From: Baekduia alba
GTDB lineage: Bacteria; Actinomycetota; Thermoleophilia; Solirubrobacterales; Solirubrobacteraceae
Length of the DNA: 64,000 nt
NCBI RefSeq assembly: GCF_028416635.1
Contig: NZ_CP114013.1
Coordinates: 4,774,001 to 4,838,000 of the forward strand
Reading direction: 5' to 3'
Shown: in pieces, positions 26,543 through 35,612 of the stretch
Numbering within the stretch: the stretch's first letter is position 1
Layout: each line of letters starts with the position of its first letter
Notes under the pieces: model-generated
What the model was told of the DNA's origin: nothing
What the model saw: only the letters and a program-made list of their open reading frames with translations
The model's database searches: none
Made by a program: the position numbers and the translations under genes

Positions 26543-27113
26543 CGTCACGCGCCGGGGGCTGCTGGCCGCCGGTGCCGGAGCGGTCGCCGGCGGCGCGCTG
26601 GTCGCCGCCTGGCCGCCCGAGCTCGCCGACTCGGCGCCGTCCGCGCAGCTCGACCGGCGGGTCCTGGCCTTCGCGCTGCTGCTCGAGGAGATCCAGGCGG
26701 GGTTCTACGCCGAGGCGCTGCGCCGCGCGCGCCTGCAGGGCGAGCTGCTCGTCTATGCCCGCACGGTCGGGGCGCAGGAGGCCGCGCACGTCCGGCACCT
26801 GCGGGCGGCGCTCGGCGCGCAGGCCGGCGCGGCGCCGCGGCTGGACTTCGGCGACGACACCGCGGACCCGGAGCGCTTCGCGCGCAGCGCGCTGCGCCTC
26901 GAGGACCTCGCGGTCAAGGCGTACTTCACCCAGGCCGCGAACCTGACGCCCGCCGCGCTGGCCGCCGCGGCGCGCATCGCCACGGTCGAGTCCCGCCACG
27001 CCGCGTGGATCCGCGACCTCGCCGGCCTGGACCCGGCGCCCGACCCGGTCGAGCCGACGCTCTCGGCCGCGACCGTCCGCAAGACGCTGGAGGGCAGCGG
27101 CTATGTCCGCTGA
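26532..27113 (+). CDS. Exported ferritin-like domain protein (first of a pair)
   Basis: A 193-residue protein with a Tat-type signal, TRRGLLAAGAGAVAGGALVAA. The remainder is a four-helix ferritin-like domain (PF13668 type): candidate metal ligands are Glu52/Glu53 in LLLEEIQAGFY, Glu83 and His86 in QEAAH, Glu124 in RLEDLAVKAY, and Glu153 and His156 in VESRH. These could bind a di-metal centre outside the cytoplasm, for oxygen, peroxide or metal handling. No substrate is known for the family. The ATG overlaps the previous gene by 11 nt. Confidence 0.85.
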   Translation: MTTDVTRRGLLAAGAGAVAGGALVAAWPPELADSAPSAQLDRRVLAFALLLEEIQAGFYAEALRRARLQGELLVYARTVGAQEAAHVRHLRAALGAQAGAAPRLDFGDDTADPERFARSALRLEDLAVKAYFTQAANLTPAALAAAARIATVESRHAAWIRDLAGLDPAPDPVEPTLSAATVRKTLEGSGYVR

Positions 27114-27810
27114 CCCGCTGACGCTCGGCAACCTGGACCGCGACGGCGCCATCGGCGAGGCGCTCTGCGCGCTCGACCCGGCCGGCGCCGCCGTGACCCG
27201 CGGCCAGGCGCTGCGGCTCGCGACGGTCGGCGGCGCCGGGCTGGTCGCCGCGCTCGCCGGTCCGGCGACGGCGCTGGGCGCCGCGTCCGGCGCCGCGGAC
27301 CGCCGCCAGGATCGCAACATCCTCAACTACGCGTTGACGCTGGAGTACCTCCAGGCCGCGTTCTACTCCGAGGTCGAGCGCCTCGACGCGGTCAAGGGCG
27401 CGCTCGGCCACCAGGCCCGCGTCGTCGGCGGGCACGAGCGCGCGCACGTCAAGGCGTTCCGGGAGGTCCTGGGCCGGCACGCGGTCGCGCGGCCGCGCTT
27501 CGACTTCGGCGGCGCGACCGAGGACGACGAGCAGTTCCGCAAGACGGCCGTCGCGTTCGAGGACCTCGCGGTCGCCGCGTACTCGGCGCAGGCGCCGCGC
27601 GTGCGCTCGCGCCCGTACCTGGCCTCCGCGCTGGCAATCGCCAGCGTCGAGGCGCGCCACGCCGCGTGGATCCGCCGCCTGGCCGGCGTCGTCCCGGCGC
27701 CCGACGCGTTCGACGAGCCGCGGTCGCGGCGGGCGACGCTCGCGATCGTCGACAAGACGCACTTCGTCGTGCGCACGACGAGCCGGCGCCGGCCGAAGTT
27801 CACGGGATGA
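27103..27810 (+). CDS. Exported ferritin-like domain protein (second of a pair)
   Basis: A 235-residue paralogue of the preceding gene, overlapping it by 11 nt. The hydrophobic stretch at about 36-62 (LRLATVGGAGLVAALAGPAT) lacks the twin Arg, so export could be by a signal anchor or as a complex with its Tat-bearing partner. Metal-ligand candidates are conserved: Glu81, Glu112 and His115 in HERAH, Glu153, and Glu183 and His186 in VEARH. The C-terminus carries a basic tail (RTTSRRRPKF). The pair may form a hetero-oligomer; this is inference. Confidence 0.83.
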   Translation: MSADPLTLGNLDRDGAIGEALCALDPAGAAVTRGQALRLATVGGAGLVAALAGPATALGAASGAADRRQDRNILNYALTLEYLQAAFYSEVERLDAVKGALGHQARVVGGHERAHVKAFREVLGRHAVARPRFDFGGATEDDEQFRKTAVAFEDLAVAAYSAQAPRVRSRPYLASALAIASVEARHAAWIRRLAGVVPAPDAFDEPRSRRATLAIVDKTHFVVRTTSRRRPKFTG

Positions 27811-28607
27811 CGCGGGCGGCCGCGGCCGGCGCCGTCGCGGTGGCGATCGCGGTGCTCGGCGCGGCCGTGGCGAACCACGCGACGCGGGCGTCGACCTCGC
27901 CGGCGCCGCGCGCGGGCCATGGCGCCGACGCGGCGCTCGGCCTGCCGGCGCCCACCGCGGGCGGGCTGCCGGTCGGCCGCGCGGTGCCGGGCGCGCGCGG
28001 CGGCGCGCTGTGGGTCGCCGTCCGCCGGAGCACGGTCGCCCGCGCCGGACCGCGCACGACCGCCGCGCGCGTCGCGACCGTCGCCGCGCTGACGCCCGAG
28101 AAGACCACCAACATCGTCCAACCGCTCGCACGGCGGCGCGATGCGACCGGTCGGCTGTGGGTGCGCGTGCGACTGCCGGCGCTGCCCAACGGGCGGACCG
28201 GCTGGGTGCCGCGCGCCGCGCTCGGCGCCTACGGGACGGCGGCGACGCGGCTGGTCGTCGACCGCGGCGCGCTGACCGCGACGCTGCTGCGCGGCGGCCG
28301 CGTCATGTTCCGGGCGCCGGTCGGGGTCGGGACGGCGGCGGCGCCGACCCCGGCGGGGCGGTTCGTCGTCCGCAACGTCCTGCGCCGCTACCGCAGCGCG
28401 TTCTACGGGCCGGTCGCCTTCGGCACGAGCGCGCGCTCGGCGACGCTGACCGACTGGCCCGGCGGCGGCTACATCGGCATCCACGGGACCGACCGACCCG
28501 GGCTCGTCCCCGGCCGGGTCTCCCACGGCTGCATCCGGATGCGCAACCGCGACATCTCGGTGCTGGCGCGCCTGATGGCGCCGGGCACGCCGCTGACGAT
28601 CAGCTGA
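27807..28607 (+). CDS. L,D-transpeptidase (YkuD family)
   Basis: A 266-residue exported enzyme that forms 3-3 crosslinks in peptidoglycan or attaches proteins to it. The N-terminal hydrophobic helix is AAAAGAVAVAIAVLGAAVAN. An SH3-like region follows (RLWVRVRLPALPNGRTGWVP), then the YkuD domain with catalytic motif HGTDRPGLVPGRVSHGCIRM (His226, His240, Cys242). Its ATG overlaps the previous stop (ATGA), so it is translated with the ferritin-like pair, which suggests envelope location for the whole operon. Confidence 0.9.
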   Translation: MTRAAAAGAVAVAIAVLGAAVANHATRASTSPAPRAGHGADAALGLPAPTAGGLPVGRAVPGARGGALWVAVRRSTVARAGPRTTAARVATVAALTPEKTTNIVQPLARRRDATGRLWVRVRLPALPNGRTGWVPRAALGAYGTAATRLVVDRGALTATLLRGGRVMFRAPVGVGTAAAPTPAGRFVVRNVLRRYRSAFYGPVAFGTSARSATLTDWPGGGYIGIHGTDRPGLVPGRVSHGCIRMRNRDISVLARLMAPGTPLTIS

Positions 28608-28610
28608 GGA

Positions 28611-28793
28611 TCAGTCCTCGTAGGCCACGAAGTCGCGCTTGCGCGCGCCGCACACGGGACAGAACCAGGTGTCCGGGATGTCCTCGAACGCGGTTCCGGG
28701 CGGGATCCCGCCGTCGGGGTCGCCGTCGGCGGGGTCATAGATGAACCCGCAGGACTCGCAGATCCACTTCTGCACGGTCGCGCTCTCGCTCAT
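28611..28793 (-). CDS. Rubredoxin
   Basis: A 60-residue one-iron electron carrier with the two Cys knuckles [13 protein letters not shown] and CPVCGARK. It passes electrons to enzymes such as alkane hydroxylases or superoxide/peroxide reductases, none of which is adjacent. A TACCGT element starts 16 nt before the ATG. It lies divergent to a Nudix gene and converges on the L,D-transpeptidase gene 3 nt away. Confidence 0.92.
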   Translation of the reverse strand: MSESATVQKWICESCGFIYDPADGDPDGGIPPGTAFEDIPDTWFCPVCGARKRDFVAYED

Positions 28794-28825
28794 GTCGGAC
28801 GGAACGGTACTGGCCGGGTCGCCAG

Positions 28826-28831
28826 TAGTGT
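28826..28831 (+). promoter_or_regulatory. -10 element TAGTGT for the Nudix gene
   Basis: TAGTGT starts 13 nt before GTG 28839, which favours that start over the TTG at 28833. Confidence 0.5.
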
Positions 28832-28838
28832 CTTGCGC

Positions 28839-29486
28839 GTGGACGTTGATCGGCCGGGCCCGGGAGAAGAGCTCAACGACGGCGACGCGGTGACGGTGCC
28901 GCGCCAGGCAGCGACGGTGATCGTCCTGCGCGGCGGCGCGGAGTCGCTCGAGGTGCTGCTCGTGCAGCGCAATCCCGCGGCGCGCTTCATGGGCGGCGCG
29001 TGGGTCTTCCCGGGCGGCGCGGTCGACGCGGGCGAGGGCACGGGCGAGGACGCCCACCGGGCCGCAGCGGTCCGCGAGCTGGAGGAGGAGGCCGCGATCG
29101 GCGGCGTCGACCCGACGTCGCTCGTGCGCTTCTCGCAGTGGATCACGCCGCCGCAGGTCAAGGTCCGGTTCGACACGCACTTCTTCCTGGCGCCCGCGCC
29201 GGAAGGCGCCGAGCCACGGGTCGACGGCGCCGAGTGCGTGGCCTTCGGGTGGTTCACGCCGGACGCCGCGCTGGCCGCGCACCGGGCCGGCGAGTTGTTG
29301 TTGGTCTTCCCGACGATCAAGCACCTGGAGCAGCTGTCGGCGTTCGCCAGCGCGGCGGAGCTGCTCGCGTTCGCGCGCGGCCGCGAGGTCGTCGCAGTCG
29401 AGCCGCGGGTCGTCATGGGCGGTGAGCAGGCGCGCATCCTGCTGCCCGGCGAGCCGGGCTACGACGAAGTCCCGGCGACCCCCTGA
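28839..29486 (+). CDS. Nudix hydrolase
   Basis: A 215-residue Nudix protein. The Nudix box begins [13 protein letters not shown] and continues through [14 protein letters not shown], with the REL-EEE metal-binding core; a few extra residues sit before the helix, as in the longer NUDT19-like group. [22 protein letters not shown] is the leading strand (in part). It cleaves a nucleoside diphosphate linked to another group, possibly a coenzyme A species. The start GTG is chosen from the upstream TAGTGT. Confidence 0.8.
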   Translation: MDVDRPGPGEELNDGDAVTVPRQAATVIVLRGGAESLEVLLVQRNPAARFMGGAWVFPGGAVDAGEGTGEDAHRAAAVRELEEEAAIGGVDPTSLVRFSQWITPPQVKVRFDTHFFLAPAPEGAEPRVDGAECVAFGWFTPDAALAAHRAGELLLVFPTIKHLEQLSAFASAAELLAFARGREVVAVEPRVVMGGEQARILLPGEPGYDEVPATP

Positions 29487-29519
29487 CCGAACCCCTTGGC
29501 GCGGGGTGGGCCGCAGGCG

Positions 29520-29525
29520 TACTGT
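29520..29525 (+). promoter_or_regulatory. -10 element TACTGT for the PPOX-like gene
   Basis: TACTGT begins 12 nt before the ATG at 29532, leaving no room for a ribosome-binding site. Confidence 0.5.
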
Positions 29526-29531
29526 CGGTCC

Positions 29532-30206
29532 ATGACCGCCACGCTGCCCGCCGATCTGCGCGATGTGTTCGCACGCTGCTCCGTCGCCGAGCTGGTGACG
29601 CTGGACGAGCTCGGCCGGCCGGTGGCCCGGTCGGTGAGCCCGAGCTACCGCGAGGGCGGGCCGTGCATCGCGGTCCGCGACGGCGACGGGGTCGGCGACC
29701 CGCACGTCGCGCTGCTGTTCGCCGGCGACGGGCCGACGGTCCTGGTCCAGGGCACGGCCTACGAGCACGGGACGCTGCACGTGCGGCCCGAGCGCGTGTA
29801 CGCGTGGGACGGCGACGGGCCCGACGTGGAGCCGCGGCTGTTCGACGCGCACCTGGAAGAGGTGCGCTCCGGCCACAACGAGGAGCCGGAGGTCGGGCAC
29901 GCCGCGCCGACCGGCGGGCACGGGCTGTGGGACCACCGCCTCGACGAGCTCGACTGCGCGCTGCTGGCCTGCGTCGGCCCGGACGGGTTCCCGTTCGCGG
30001 CGCGGCTGGAGGTCCACCCGGATCCGCGCGGCGGGGTGCTGCGGCTGCCGCGGGTCCCGTTGGGGATGCCGGTCGATGCCGGTCCGGCGTGCCTGCACGC
30101 GACCGACGCGGGCCACGCCGAGGGCCGCGGCCCGCGCGTGCACGGCGACCTGCTGGGCGGTCCGGACGGCTGGCGCGTCGTCCCTCACGCGGTGCTGGAC
30201 GCCTGA
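29532..30206 (+). CDS. Pyridoxamine-phosphate-oxidase-like (split beta-barrel) protein
   Basis: A 224-residue protein with the start [37 protein letters not shown] (in part), which matches the first strands of FMN- or F420-binding split-barrel proteins, and a second similar half beginning [22 protein letters not shown]. The arrangement is a two-barrel, general-purpose flavin- or heme-binding type. No specific reaction can be assigned. The next gene follows after 3 nt. Confidence 0.6.
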   Translation: MTATLPADLRDVFARCSVAELVTLDELGRPVARSVSPSYREGGPCIAVRDGDGVGDPHVALLFAGDGPTVLVQGTAYEHGTLHVRPERVYAWDGDGPDVEPRLFDAHLEEVRSGHNEEPEVGHAAPTGGHGLWDHRLDELDCALLACVGPDGFPFAARLEVHPDPRGGVLRLPRVPLGMPVDAGPACLHATDAGHAEGRGPRVHGDLLGGPDGWRVVPHAVLDA

Positions 30207-30209
30207 GGC

Positions 30210-31247
30210 GTGGCGCGCGCGACGCGGGGCTCCGGGCCTCGGCTCGGGTTGACCGTCGCCGTCACCGGCCCGACGGGCGAGATCGGCAAGCCGTTCGTGT
30301 CCGCCCTGGACCGGTCGCGCGAGGTGGCGCGGATCGTCGGCATGGCCCGGCGGCCGTTCGACCCGGCCGACATGGGGTGGAAGAAGGTGGAGTACCGCCA
30401 GGGCGACGTGCTGGATCGGGCGTCGGTCGAGTCGCTGTGCGTGGGCGCCGACGTCGTCGTCCACCTGGCGTTCATCATCGTCGCCGGGTCGCACGAGAGC
30501 GAGCACATCAACTTGGAGGGCTCGCGCAACGTCTTCGAGGCGACGGTCGCGGCCGGTGTGCGGCGGTTGGTGTACGCGTCGTCGGTGGCCGCCTACGGGT
30601 TCCCGGCGCTGGATCGGCCGATCGTCGAGGACGACCCGGCCAACGGCAACGACAACATGCCCTACTCGCACCACAAGGCGCAGGTCGAGGGGCTGCTGAG
30701 CTCGGTGCTCGACGACAGCGACGTCGAGGCCTACATCTTCCGGCCGTGCATCGTCGCGGGCCCGACGGCGCCGCTGCTGGTCAACCAGATCCCTTACGTG
30801 CGGGTGGGCGGCCGGCTGCCGGGGGCGGTGCGGGCGCTGTTCGACGTCGTGCCGATCCTGAAGCCGGTGTTGCCCGATCCGGGTGTGCCGTTCCAGCTCG
30901 TCCATCATGATGATGTTGCTTCGGCGTTGCGCGCCGGCGTGCTGGGCCGCGGCGAGCCCGGCGCCTACAACCTGGCCGGCGACGGCGTGATCACCATGTC
31001 GGACCTGGCGCGCGAGTTGGGGTACTACTCGGTGCCGGTGCCCGACCTGGCGGTCGACGCGACCGCCGAGGTCGTCTCGCGGCTGCCGCTGGTCCCCGAC
31101 GAGGTGACGTGGATCGAGGCCGTGCGCCGCCCAACGCTGATGGACACCGGCCGCGCCCGACGGTTGTTGGGGTGGAAGCCGAAGTGGGACGCGCCGTCGA
31201 CGCTGCGCGCGACGGTCGCGGCGGCGCGGCCGGACCTCAGCGCGTGA
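30210..31247 (+). CDS. NAD-dependent epimerase/dehydratase-family protein
   Basis: A 345-residue extended SDR. The cofactor loop is [13 protein letters not shown] (residues about 15-27), the substrate-side motif is YASSVAAYG, and the Tyr-x3-Lys pair is YSHHK. The C-terminal part ends [13 protein letters not shown], a typical finish for sugar-nucleotide epimerases and related reductases. Start GTG 30210, 3 nt after the PPOX-like gene. Its sugar or other substrate is unknown. It converges on the next gene, overlapping by 11 nt at the stops. Confidence 0.8.
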   Translation: MARATRGSGPRLGLTVAVTGPTGEIGKPFVSALDRSREVARIVGMARRPFDPADMGWKKVEYRQGDVLDRASVESLCVGADVVVHLAFIIVAGSHESEHINLEGSRNVFEATVAAGVRRLVYASSVAAYGFPALDRPIVEDDPANGNDNMPYSHHKAQVEGLLSSVLDDSDVEAYIFRPCIVAGPTAPLLVNQIPYVRVGGRLPGAVRALFDVVPILKPVLPDPGVPFQLVHHDDVASALRAGVLGRGEPGAYNLAGDGVITMSDLARELGYYSVPVPDLAVDATAEVVSRLPLVPDEVTWIEAVRRPTLMDTGRARRLLGWKPKWDAPSTLRATVAAARPDLSA

Positions 31248-31641
31248 CGTCGGTGACCGGGACGCCGAAGCGGCGCTCGGCCTCGCCGAGGACGTCGTCC
31301 TCGCGGTAGCGCTGCGTGTCCTCGTCGCCGCGGGCGAAGATCAGGACGCGGTCGGCGTGGAAGGTGGTGAGCGCGTCCCGGAGGGCGAGCAGCGGATCGC
31401 TCTCGCCGACCTGCGCGCGGGCGCGGGCGCCTTCGGCCGACAGCGCGTCGGCCGTCTGCCGCGCGGTCGACTCGGCGTCGGCGATCGCCTGATCGGAATC
31501 CGAGACCCAGAACGCGACCGGCGACTCGTTCACCGCCGGCGAGACCACCAGCACCTCCGCACCGTCCAGCGCATCGTCGGGCAACGCGCCGCGGAGATCG
31601 TCCGCATCCACGGGATCGGTGGCGAGCACGAGAAGCTTCAT
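31237..31641 (-). CDS. Small Rossmann-like (universal-stress-type) protein
   Basis: A 134-residue protein: [20 protein letters not shown], a VLVVSPAV strand, a central helix ([19 protein letters not shown]), [31 protein letters not shown] (in part) and a short tail. The layout matches a universal-stress-protein-like alpha/beta fold, though without the Gly-rich ATP motif. An upstream in-frame ATG is weaker. It lies 44 nt downstream of the SCP2-like gene on the same strand. The function is unknown. Confidence 0.65.
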   Translation of the reverse strand: MKLLVLATDPVDADDLRGALPDDALDGAEVLVVSPAVNESPVAFWVSDSDQAIADAESTARQTADALSAEGARARAQVGESDPLLALRDALTTFHADRVLIFARGDEDTQRYREDDVLGEAERRFGVPVTDVTR

Positions 31642-31685
31642 GCCCTGCGACTTCCCGCCATCCGCGCGCACCATGCGCGCGGGCC

Positions 31686-32459
31686 CTACTTCTCTTCAGC
31701 CTCCGCAGGCGCCTCAGCCTCGACGGGCGGATCGACCGGCGCAGCCTCCTCGGCCTCCGCCGGCGCAGCGTCAGCCTCGGCGGGCGGCGCCCCCTCGGCC
31801 GAAGCGGCCTCTGCCTCAGCGGCGGGCGCAGCCTCAGCGGCCGGCGCCTCCTCGGCGACCGGCGCAGCCTCCGCCGCCAGAGTCTCCTCAGCGGCCGGAG
31901 TCTCCTCGGCGGCCGGTGCAGCCTCCGCCGCCGGCGCCTCGACCTCGGCCGCCGGGGCGTCGGTGGCCTCGGCTGCCGGCTCGCCGGCGTCGCCGGCCGG
32001 AGCGGGCTCGGTGGACTCGGCGACCTCGGTCGTCGCGACGGCCTCGGCCGGCGGGGCCGGCGTGGGCTCGGGCTCGGGGTCGATGTCGGCCTCGACCTCG
32101 TGGGCGCCGACGGTGGCGGGCACGAGGCGCAGGACCTTCGCGACGGGGCCCTTGGTGCGGACGTCGCCGCGGGCGAGGGCGACGGTCGGCGAGAGCTCGC
32201 CGGTCAGCAGCGCGCGGCCGGTGTCGGCGTCCATGGCCAGCACGACGTCAGCGCGGAGCTTCGTCGCGCCCAGCTCGATGCGCGGGGTCTTGTTGGCGCG
32301 AACGTCGAGCGTCACGGTCGCGTCCGGCTGGCGGAACGCGAACTGCACGACCGCATCGGCCTGGCGCAGCTGCTCGCGACGAGCGCTGTTGTACACCAGG
32401 TTGTTCAGGATGCCGCCGAGCTGGTCGTAGACCTCGGCGTCGGTCTCGAAGTGCGCCAT
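31686..32459 (-). CDS. SCP2-like domain protein with long Glu/Ala/Pro tail
   Basis: A 257-residue protein. Residues 1-115 resemble a sterol-carrier-protein-2 domain (NLVYNSARREQLRQADAVVQFAF; DVVLAMDADTGRALLTGELS; RLVPA). Such domains bind fatty acyl-CoA or similar lipids. Residues about 125-257 are a nearly pure Ala-Glu-Pro low-complexity tail built from AEAAPAAE-like units, acidic and disordered. A TAGCCT element starts 15 nt before the ATG. It lies downstream of thiolase on the same strand, consistent with acyl-CoA metabolism. Confidence 0.7.
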   Translation of the reverse strand: MAHFETDAEVYDQLGGILNNLVYNSARREQLRQADAVVQFAFRQPDATVTLDVRANKTPRIELGATKLRADVVLAMDADTGRALLTGELSPTVALARGDVRTKGPVAKVLRLVPATVGAHEVEADIDPEPEPTPAPPAEAVATTEVAESTEPAPAGDAGEPAAEATDAPAAEVEAPAAEAAPAAEETPAAEETLAAEAAPVAEEAPAAEAAPAAEAEAASAEGAPPAEADAAPAEAEEAAPVDPPVEAEAPAEAEEK

Positions 32460-32468
32460 GGGCCGCGG

Positions 32469-32474
32469 AGGCTA
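32469..32474 (-). promoter_or_regulatory. -10 element TAGCCT for the SCP2-like gene
   Basis: On the minus strand TAGCCT starts 15 nt before the ATG at 32459. Confidence 0.4.
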
Positions 32475-32600
32475 CCGGCCCTGCTGATCGCCCGGCGGCA
32501 CGTGCCGGGCCGGCTCTCGCGCGCGGCCCCGCGCATCGGCGCCGAGGTCGCGCCGCACGCCGCTCGATCGGCGACGGCGGCGCGACCGCGCGCCCGGCGC

Positions 32601-33782
32601 CTACTCCTTGCCCAGCAGCATCGCGATGCCCTGCCCACCGCCGATGCACAGCGTCACGAGCCCGTACTGGTGGCCACCGCGATCCATCTCCGACAGGCAC
32701 TTCGTCGTGATCGCGGCGCCCGTCGCGGCGATCGGATGGCCCAGCGCGATCGCGCCGCCGTTCGGGTTGACCTTCGCCGGGTCGAGATCGAGGTCCTTGA
32801 TGACGGCCAGGGCCTGGGCCGCGAACGCCTCGTTGAGCTCGATGACGCCGATGTCGTCGAGCGCCACGCCCGCGCGGTCGAGCGCCGTGCGGACCGCCGG
32901 CACGGGCCCGATGCCCATGATCTCGGGGTCGACGCCGCACGACGCGTACGCGAGCACGCGCGCGCGAACCGGCGCGCCGAGCTCGGCCGCCTTCGCGTCG
33001 CTCATCAGCACGAGCGCGGCGCCGGCGTCGTTCATGCCCGACGCGTTGCCCGCCGTCACCGTGCCGCCGTCCTTCTTGAAGATCGTCGGCAGCTTCGCCA
33101 TCCCGGCCTGGTCGGCCTCGTGGCGGATGTGCTCGTCCTTGAGGAAGTCGACGAGCTCGCGCTTGACCTTCACGCCGACCGGGACGACCTCGTCGTCGAA
33201 CTTGCCCGCGCCCTGGGCGGCGCTCGCGCGCCGGTGCGACTCGACCGCGAACACGTCCTGCTCCTCGCGCGAGATGCCCATGCGCTCGGCCAGGTTCTCG
33301 GCGGTCACGCCCATCTTGATGTCGTGGAACGGGTCGGTGAGCGCGCCCTGGACGGGGTCGACGATCGGCGCCGCGCCCATCTTCGAGCCCCAGCGACCGT
33401 CCGACAGCCACATCGGCGCGCGGCTCATCGACTCGGCGCCGCCCGCGAGCGTCACCGACGCCTCACCGGTCTGGATCGCCTGGCACGCGCTGACCAGCGC
33501 CTGGACGCCCGTCCCGCACAGGCGGTTGACGGTGAAGGCGGGCGTCTCCTTCGGCACCCCGGCCTTCATGCCGACGACGCGCGCCATGTAGGCGTCCGCG
33601 GTCTCGGTGTGGATGACGTTGCCGAACACGACGTGCTCGATCTGCTCCGGGGCGATGCCGGCGCGCTCGATCGCGGCCTTCGCGGCCGTCGCGCCCAGAT
33701 CGGTCGGCGCGACGCCCGCGAGCGACTTGCCGTAGGAGCCGATCGCGGTGCGCGCGGCGGAGGTGATGACGACGTTGGTCAA
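32601..33782 (-). CDS. Acetyl-CoA C-acetyltransferase (thiolase)
   Basis: A 393-residue thiolase. The nucleophilic Cys is in VNRLCGTGVQA, the catalytic His in GHPIAATGA, and the second Cys in CIGGGQG. NEAFAAQALAV and GGAESMS are further family blocks. It joins or cleaves acetoacetyl-CoA or beta-ketoacyl-CoA. The start is TTG 33780-33782, preceded by an AGAGG ribosome-binding site about 8 nt upstream, so unlike most neighbours this mRNA has a leader. Confidence 0.93.
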   Translation of the reverse strand: MTNVVITSAARTAIGSYGKSLAGVAPTDLGATAAKAAIERAGIAPEQIEHVVFGNVIHTETADAYMARVVGMKAGVPKETPAFTVNRLCGTGVQALVSACQAIQTGEASVTLAGGAESMSRAPMWLSDGRWGSKMGAAPIVDPVQGALTDPFHDIKMGVTAENLAERMGISREEQDVFAVESHRRASAAQGAGKFDDEVVPVGVKVKRELVDFLKDEHIRHEADQAGMAKLPTIFKKDGGTVTAGNASGMNDAGAALVLMSDAKAAELGAPVRARVLAYASCGVDPEIMGIGPVPAVRTALDRAGVALDDIGVIELNEAFAAQALAVIKDLDLDPAKVNPNGGAIALGHPIAATGAAITTKCLSEMDRGGHQYGLVTLCIGGGQGIAMLLGKE

Positions 33783-33948
33783 GCTGCGTTCCTCTCAAAG
33801 CCCGGTGGTCAGACGCGGAAGACTAGACCGGCATCCGTTGAGAGGGCGTCGGCGTTCGTCACGACGTCGCGCAGTTCATGAGGAGACTCTGAGGAATCAC
33901 ACAACCTTCCGTCGCCACCCTCGTTAGAGTGCCCGGAGGACAACTACT

Positions 33949-35490
33949 GTGGAAGCTTCAGCGCTATCCCATCCCGTCGGCCTCGGTCGTGTGTCGCTCG
34001 CGGGTCCGCTCCTGCGATTGCGCACCGACGATCAGCTCGTCGCGCTGTTCCGCGCGGGCCACGACGAGGCGTTCGGGACGATCCACGACCGCTACCGGCC
34101 GCGCCTGTTCGCCTACGCGCGTCAGATGCTCGGCGGCTCGCAGTCCGACGCCGAGGACGTGCTGCAGGACGTGTTCCTGCGCGCGTACAACTCGCTGCGG
34201 GCCGACCGCCGCGAGCTCGCGCTGCGGGCCTGGCTGTACCGCGTCGCGCACAACCGCTGCATCGACCAGCTGCGCCGCCCGGCGCCGGCGCCCGAGGACA
34301 TCTTCGACATCAACCGCGGCGTGTCGACCGACCTCCTCGACGAGGCCGAGCGGCGCGAGGACCTCCGGCGCCTGATCGCCGACGTCCGGGCGCTGCCCGA
34401 GCAGCAGCGCAGCGCGCTGCTGATGCGGGAGATGGAGGGCCTGTCCTACAACGACCTCGCCGCCGCGCTGGGCGTGACGGTGCCGGCGATCAAGTCGCTC
34501 CTGGTTCGCGCGCGCGTCGGGCTGGTCGAGGCGATCGAGGCGCGCGACACCGCGTGCGCGGAGATCCGCGACGACATCGCGTCGGCGCTGGACCGCGGCG
34601 TGCGCGCGACCGGCCGCACGCGCCGGCACCTGCGCGAGTGCGCGGGCTGTCGGGAGTACCGCGGCGCGCTGCGCGGCGTGGAGAAGTCGCTCAACGGCCT
34701 GGCGTTCCCGTCGGGGCCGCTGACGACGGTGATGAAGATCTTGGGGATCGGCGGCGCGGGATCGGGCGCGGCGGCCGGCGGGGGCGCGGTGGCCGTCGGC
34801 GGTGGCGGCGCCGCGGGTGCCGCGAGCGCCGGCGTCGCGACGAAGGTCGTGGCCGTCGTGGCGGCCGCGGCGGTCGTCGGCGGCGGCGCCGCGAAGGTCG
34901 AGCAGCGCGTCGCGTCGCACCCGCAGCATCGGGGGGCGATCGCAACTCAGGCGCACGTCAAGCGCGTCGCGGTCCCGGCCGCTGCCGCGCTCCCGGCGAC
35001 GCAGCGCCGCACGGAGCTCGCGCCCGCGCGGCACGGGCTGGCACCGACGCAGGCCGCCGCAGCGGCGACCGAGCACGGCGCCTCGCGCGCGCCGCACGTC
35101 ACCAAGCTGCGCGAGGACGTGGCGGGTCCGATCGCCTCGGCGGGCACCGACGCGCCGAAGGTCGAGACGACCACCGGCGGCGTCGTCGCGCCCGACGACA
35201 CCGCGCCGGACCCGACGACGGGCGCAACCACGACCGACCCGGGCGGCTCGGGCACCGCGACGGCCGGCGACGGCACGTCGAGCGGCGCGGCCAGCACGGC
35301 GCCGAGCGGGACGGCCGAGGCGGCGCCGGGGACGACGCCGTCCTCCTCCACGGGCTCGACCTCGCCCGCGACGAGCACCCCGTCGGCCTCCGCCACGCCG
35401 GGCTCGAGCCCGCCGGCCGGCACCGTCTCCCAGACGCCCACGGCGCCGATGGCGCAGGGCGCGTCGGCGACGCCGCCGCCCGCCGGCTGA
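33949..35490 (+). CDS. ECF sigma factor with fused zinc-finger, membrane helix and outside tail
   Basis: A 513-residue protein. Residues about 25-195 are an ECF sigma factor: region 2 (LFAYARQMLGGSQSDAEDVLQDVFLRAYNSL, in part, then WLYRVAHNRCIDQLR) and region 4 (LPEQQRSALLMREMEGLSYNDLAAALGVTV, in part). Next is an H-x3-C-x2-C motif, HLRECAGC (His227, Cys231, Cys234), as in ZAS anti-sigma factors. Residues about 296-316 form a transmembrane helix (ATKVVAVVAAAAVVGGG), and the last 190 residues are a Thr/Ser/Pro-rich tail likely outside the cell. It starts at GTG with GGAGGA 8 nt upstream and a TAGAGT -10 at 33925-33930. Confidence 0.85.
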   Translation: MEASALSHPVGLGRVSLAGPLLRLRTDDQLVALFRAGHDEAFGTIHDRYRPRLFAYARQMLGGSQSDAEDVLQDVFLRAYNSLRADRRELALRAWLYRVAHNRCIDQLRRPAPAPEDIFDINRGVSTDLLDEAERREDLRRLIADVRALPEQQRSALLMREMEGLSYNDLAAALGVTVPAIKSLLVRARVGLVEAIEARDTACAEIRDDIASALDRGVRATGRTRRHLRECAGCREYRGALRGVEKSLNGLAFPSGPLTTVMKILGIGGAGSGAAAGGGAVAVGGGGAAGAASAGVATKVVAVVAAAAVVGGGAAKVEQRVASHPQHRGAIATQAHVKRVAVPAAAALPATQRRTELAPARHGLAPTQAAAAATEHGASRAPHVTKLREDVAGPIASAGTDAPKVETTTGGVVAPDDTAPDPTTGATTTDPGGSGTATAGDGTSSGAASTAPSGTAEAAPGTTPSSSTGSTSPATSTPSASATPGSSPPAGTVSQTPTAPMAQGASATPPPAG

Positions 35491-35600
35491 GCGCCGCCCC
35501 GGCCCGACGTCCTCCGACCAGCGGCCCTCCCGGGCCGCGCGTCGAGACCGGCCGCAGCGCCCCACCGCCATGCGGACATCGGCGGCGCGACGGCACGCGC

Positions 35601-35606
35601 TAGGGT
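35601..35606 (+). promoter_or_regulatory. -10 element TAGGGT upstream of the amino-acid dehydrogenase
   Basis: TAGGGT lies exactly 12 nt before the in-frame ATC at 35613, the same spacing as at genes starting with ATG or GTG elsewhere in the window. Confidence 0.5.
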
Positions 35607-35612
35607 CGCCGC

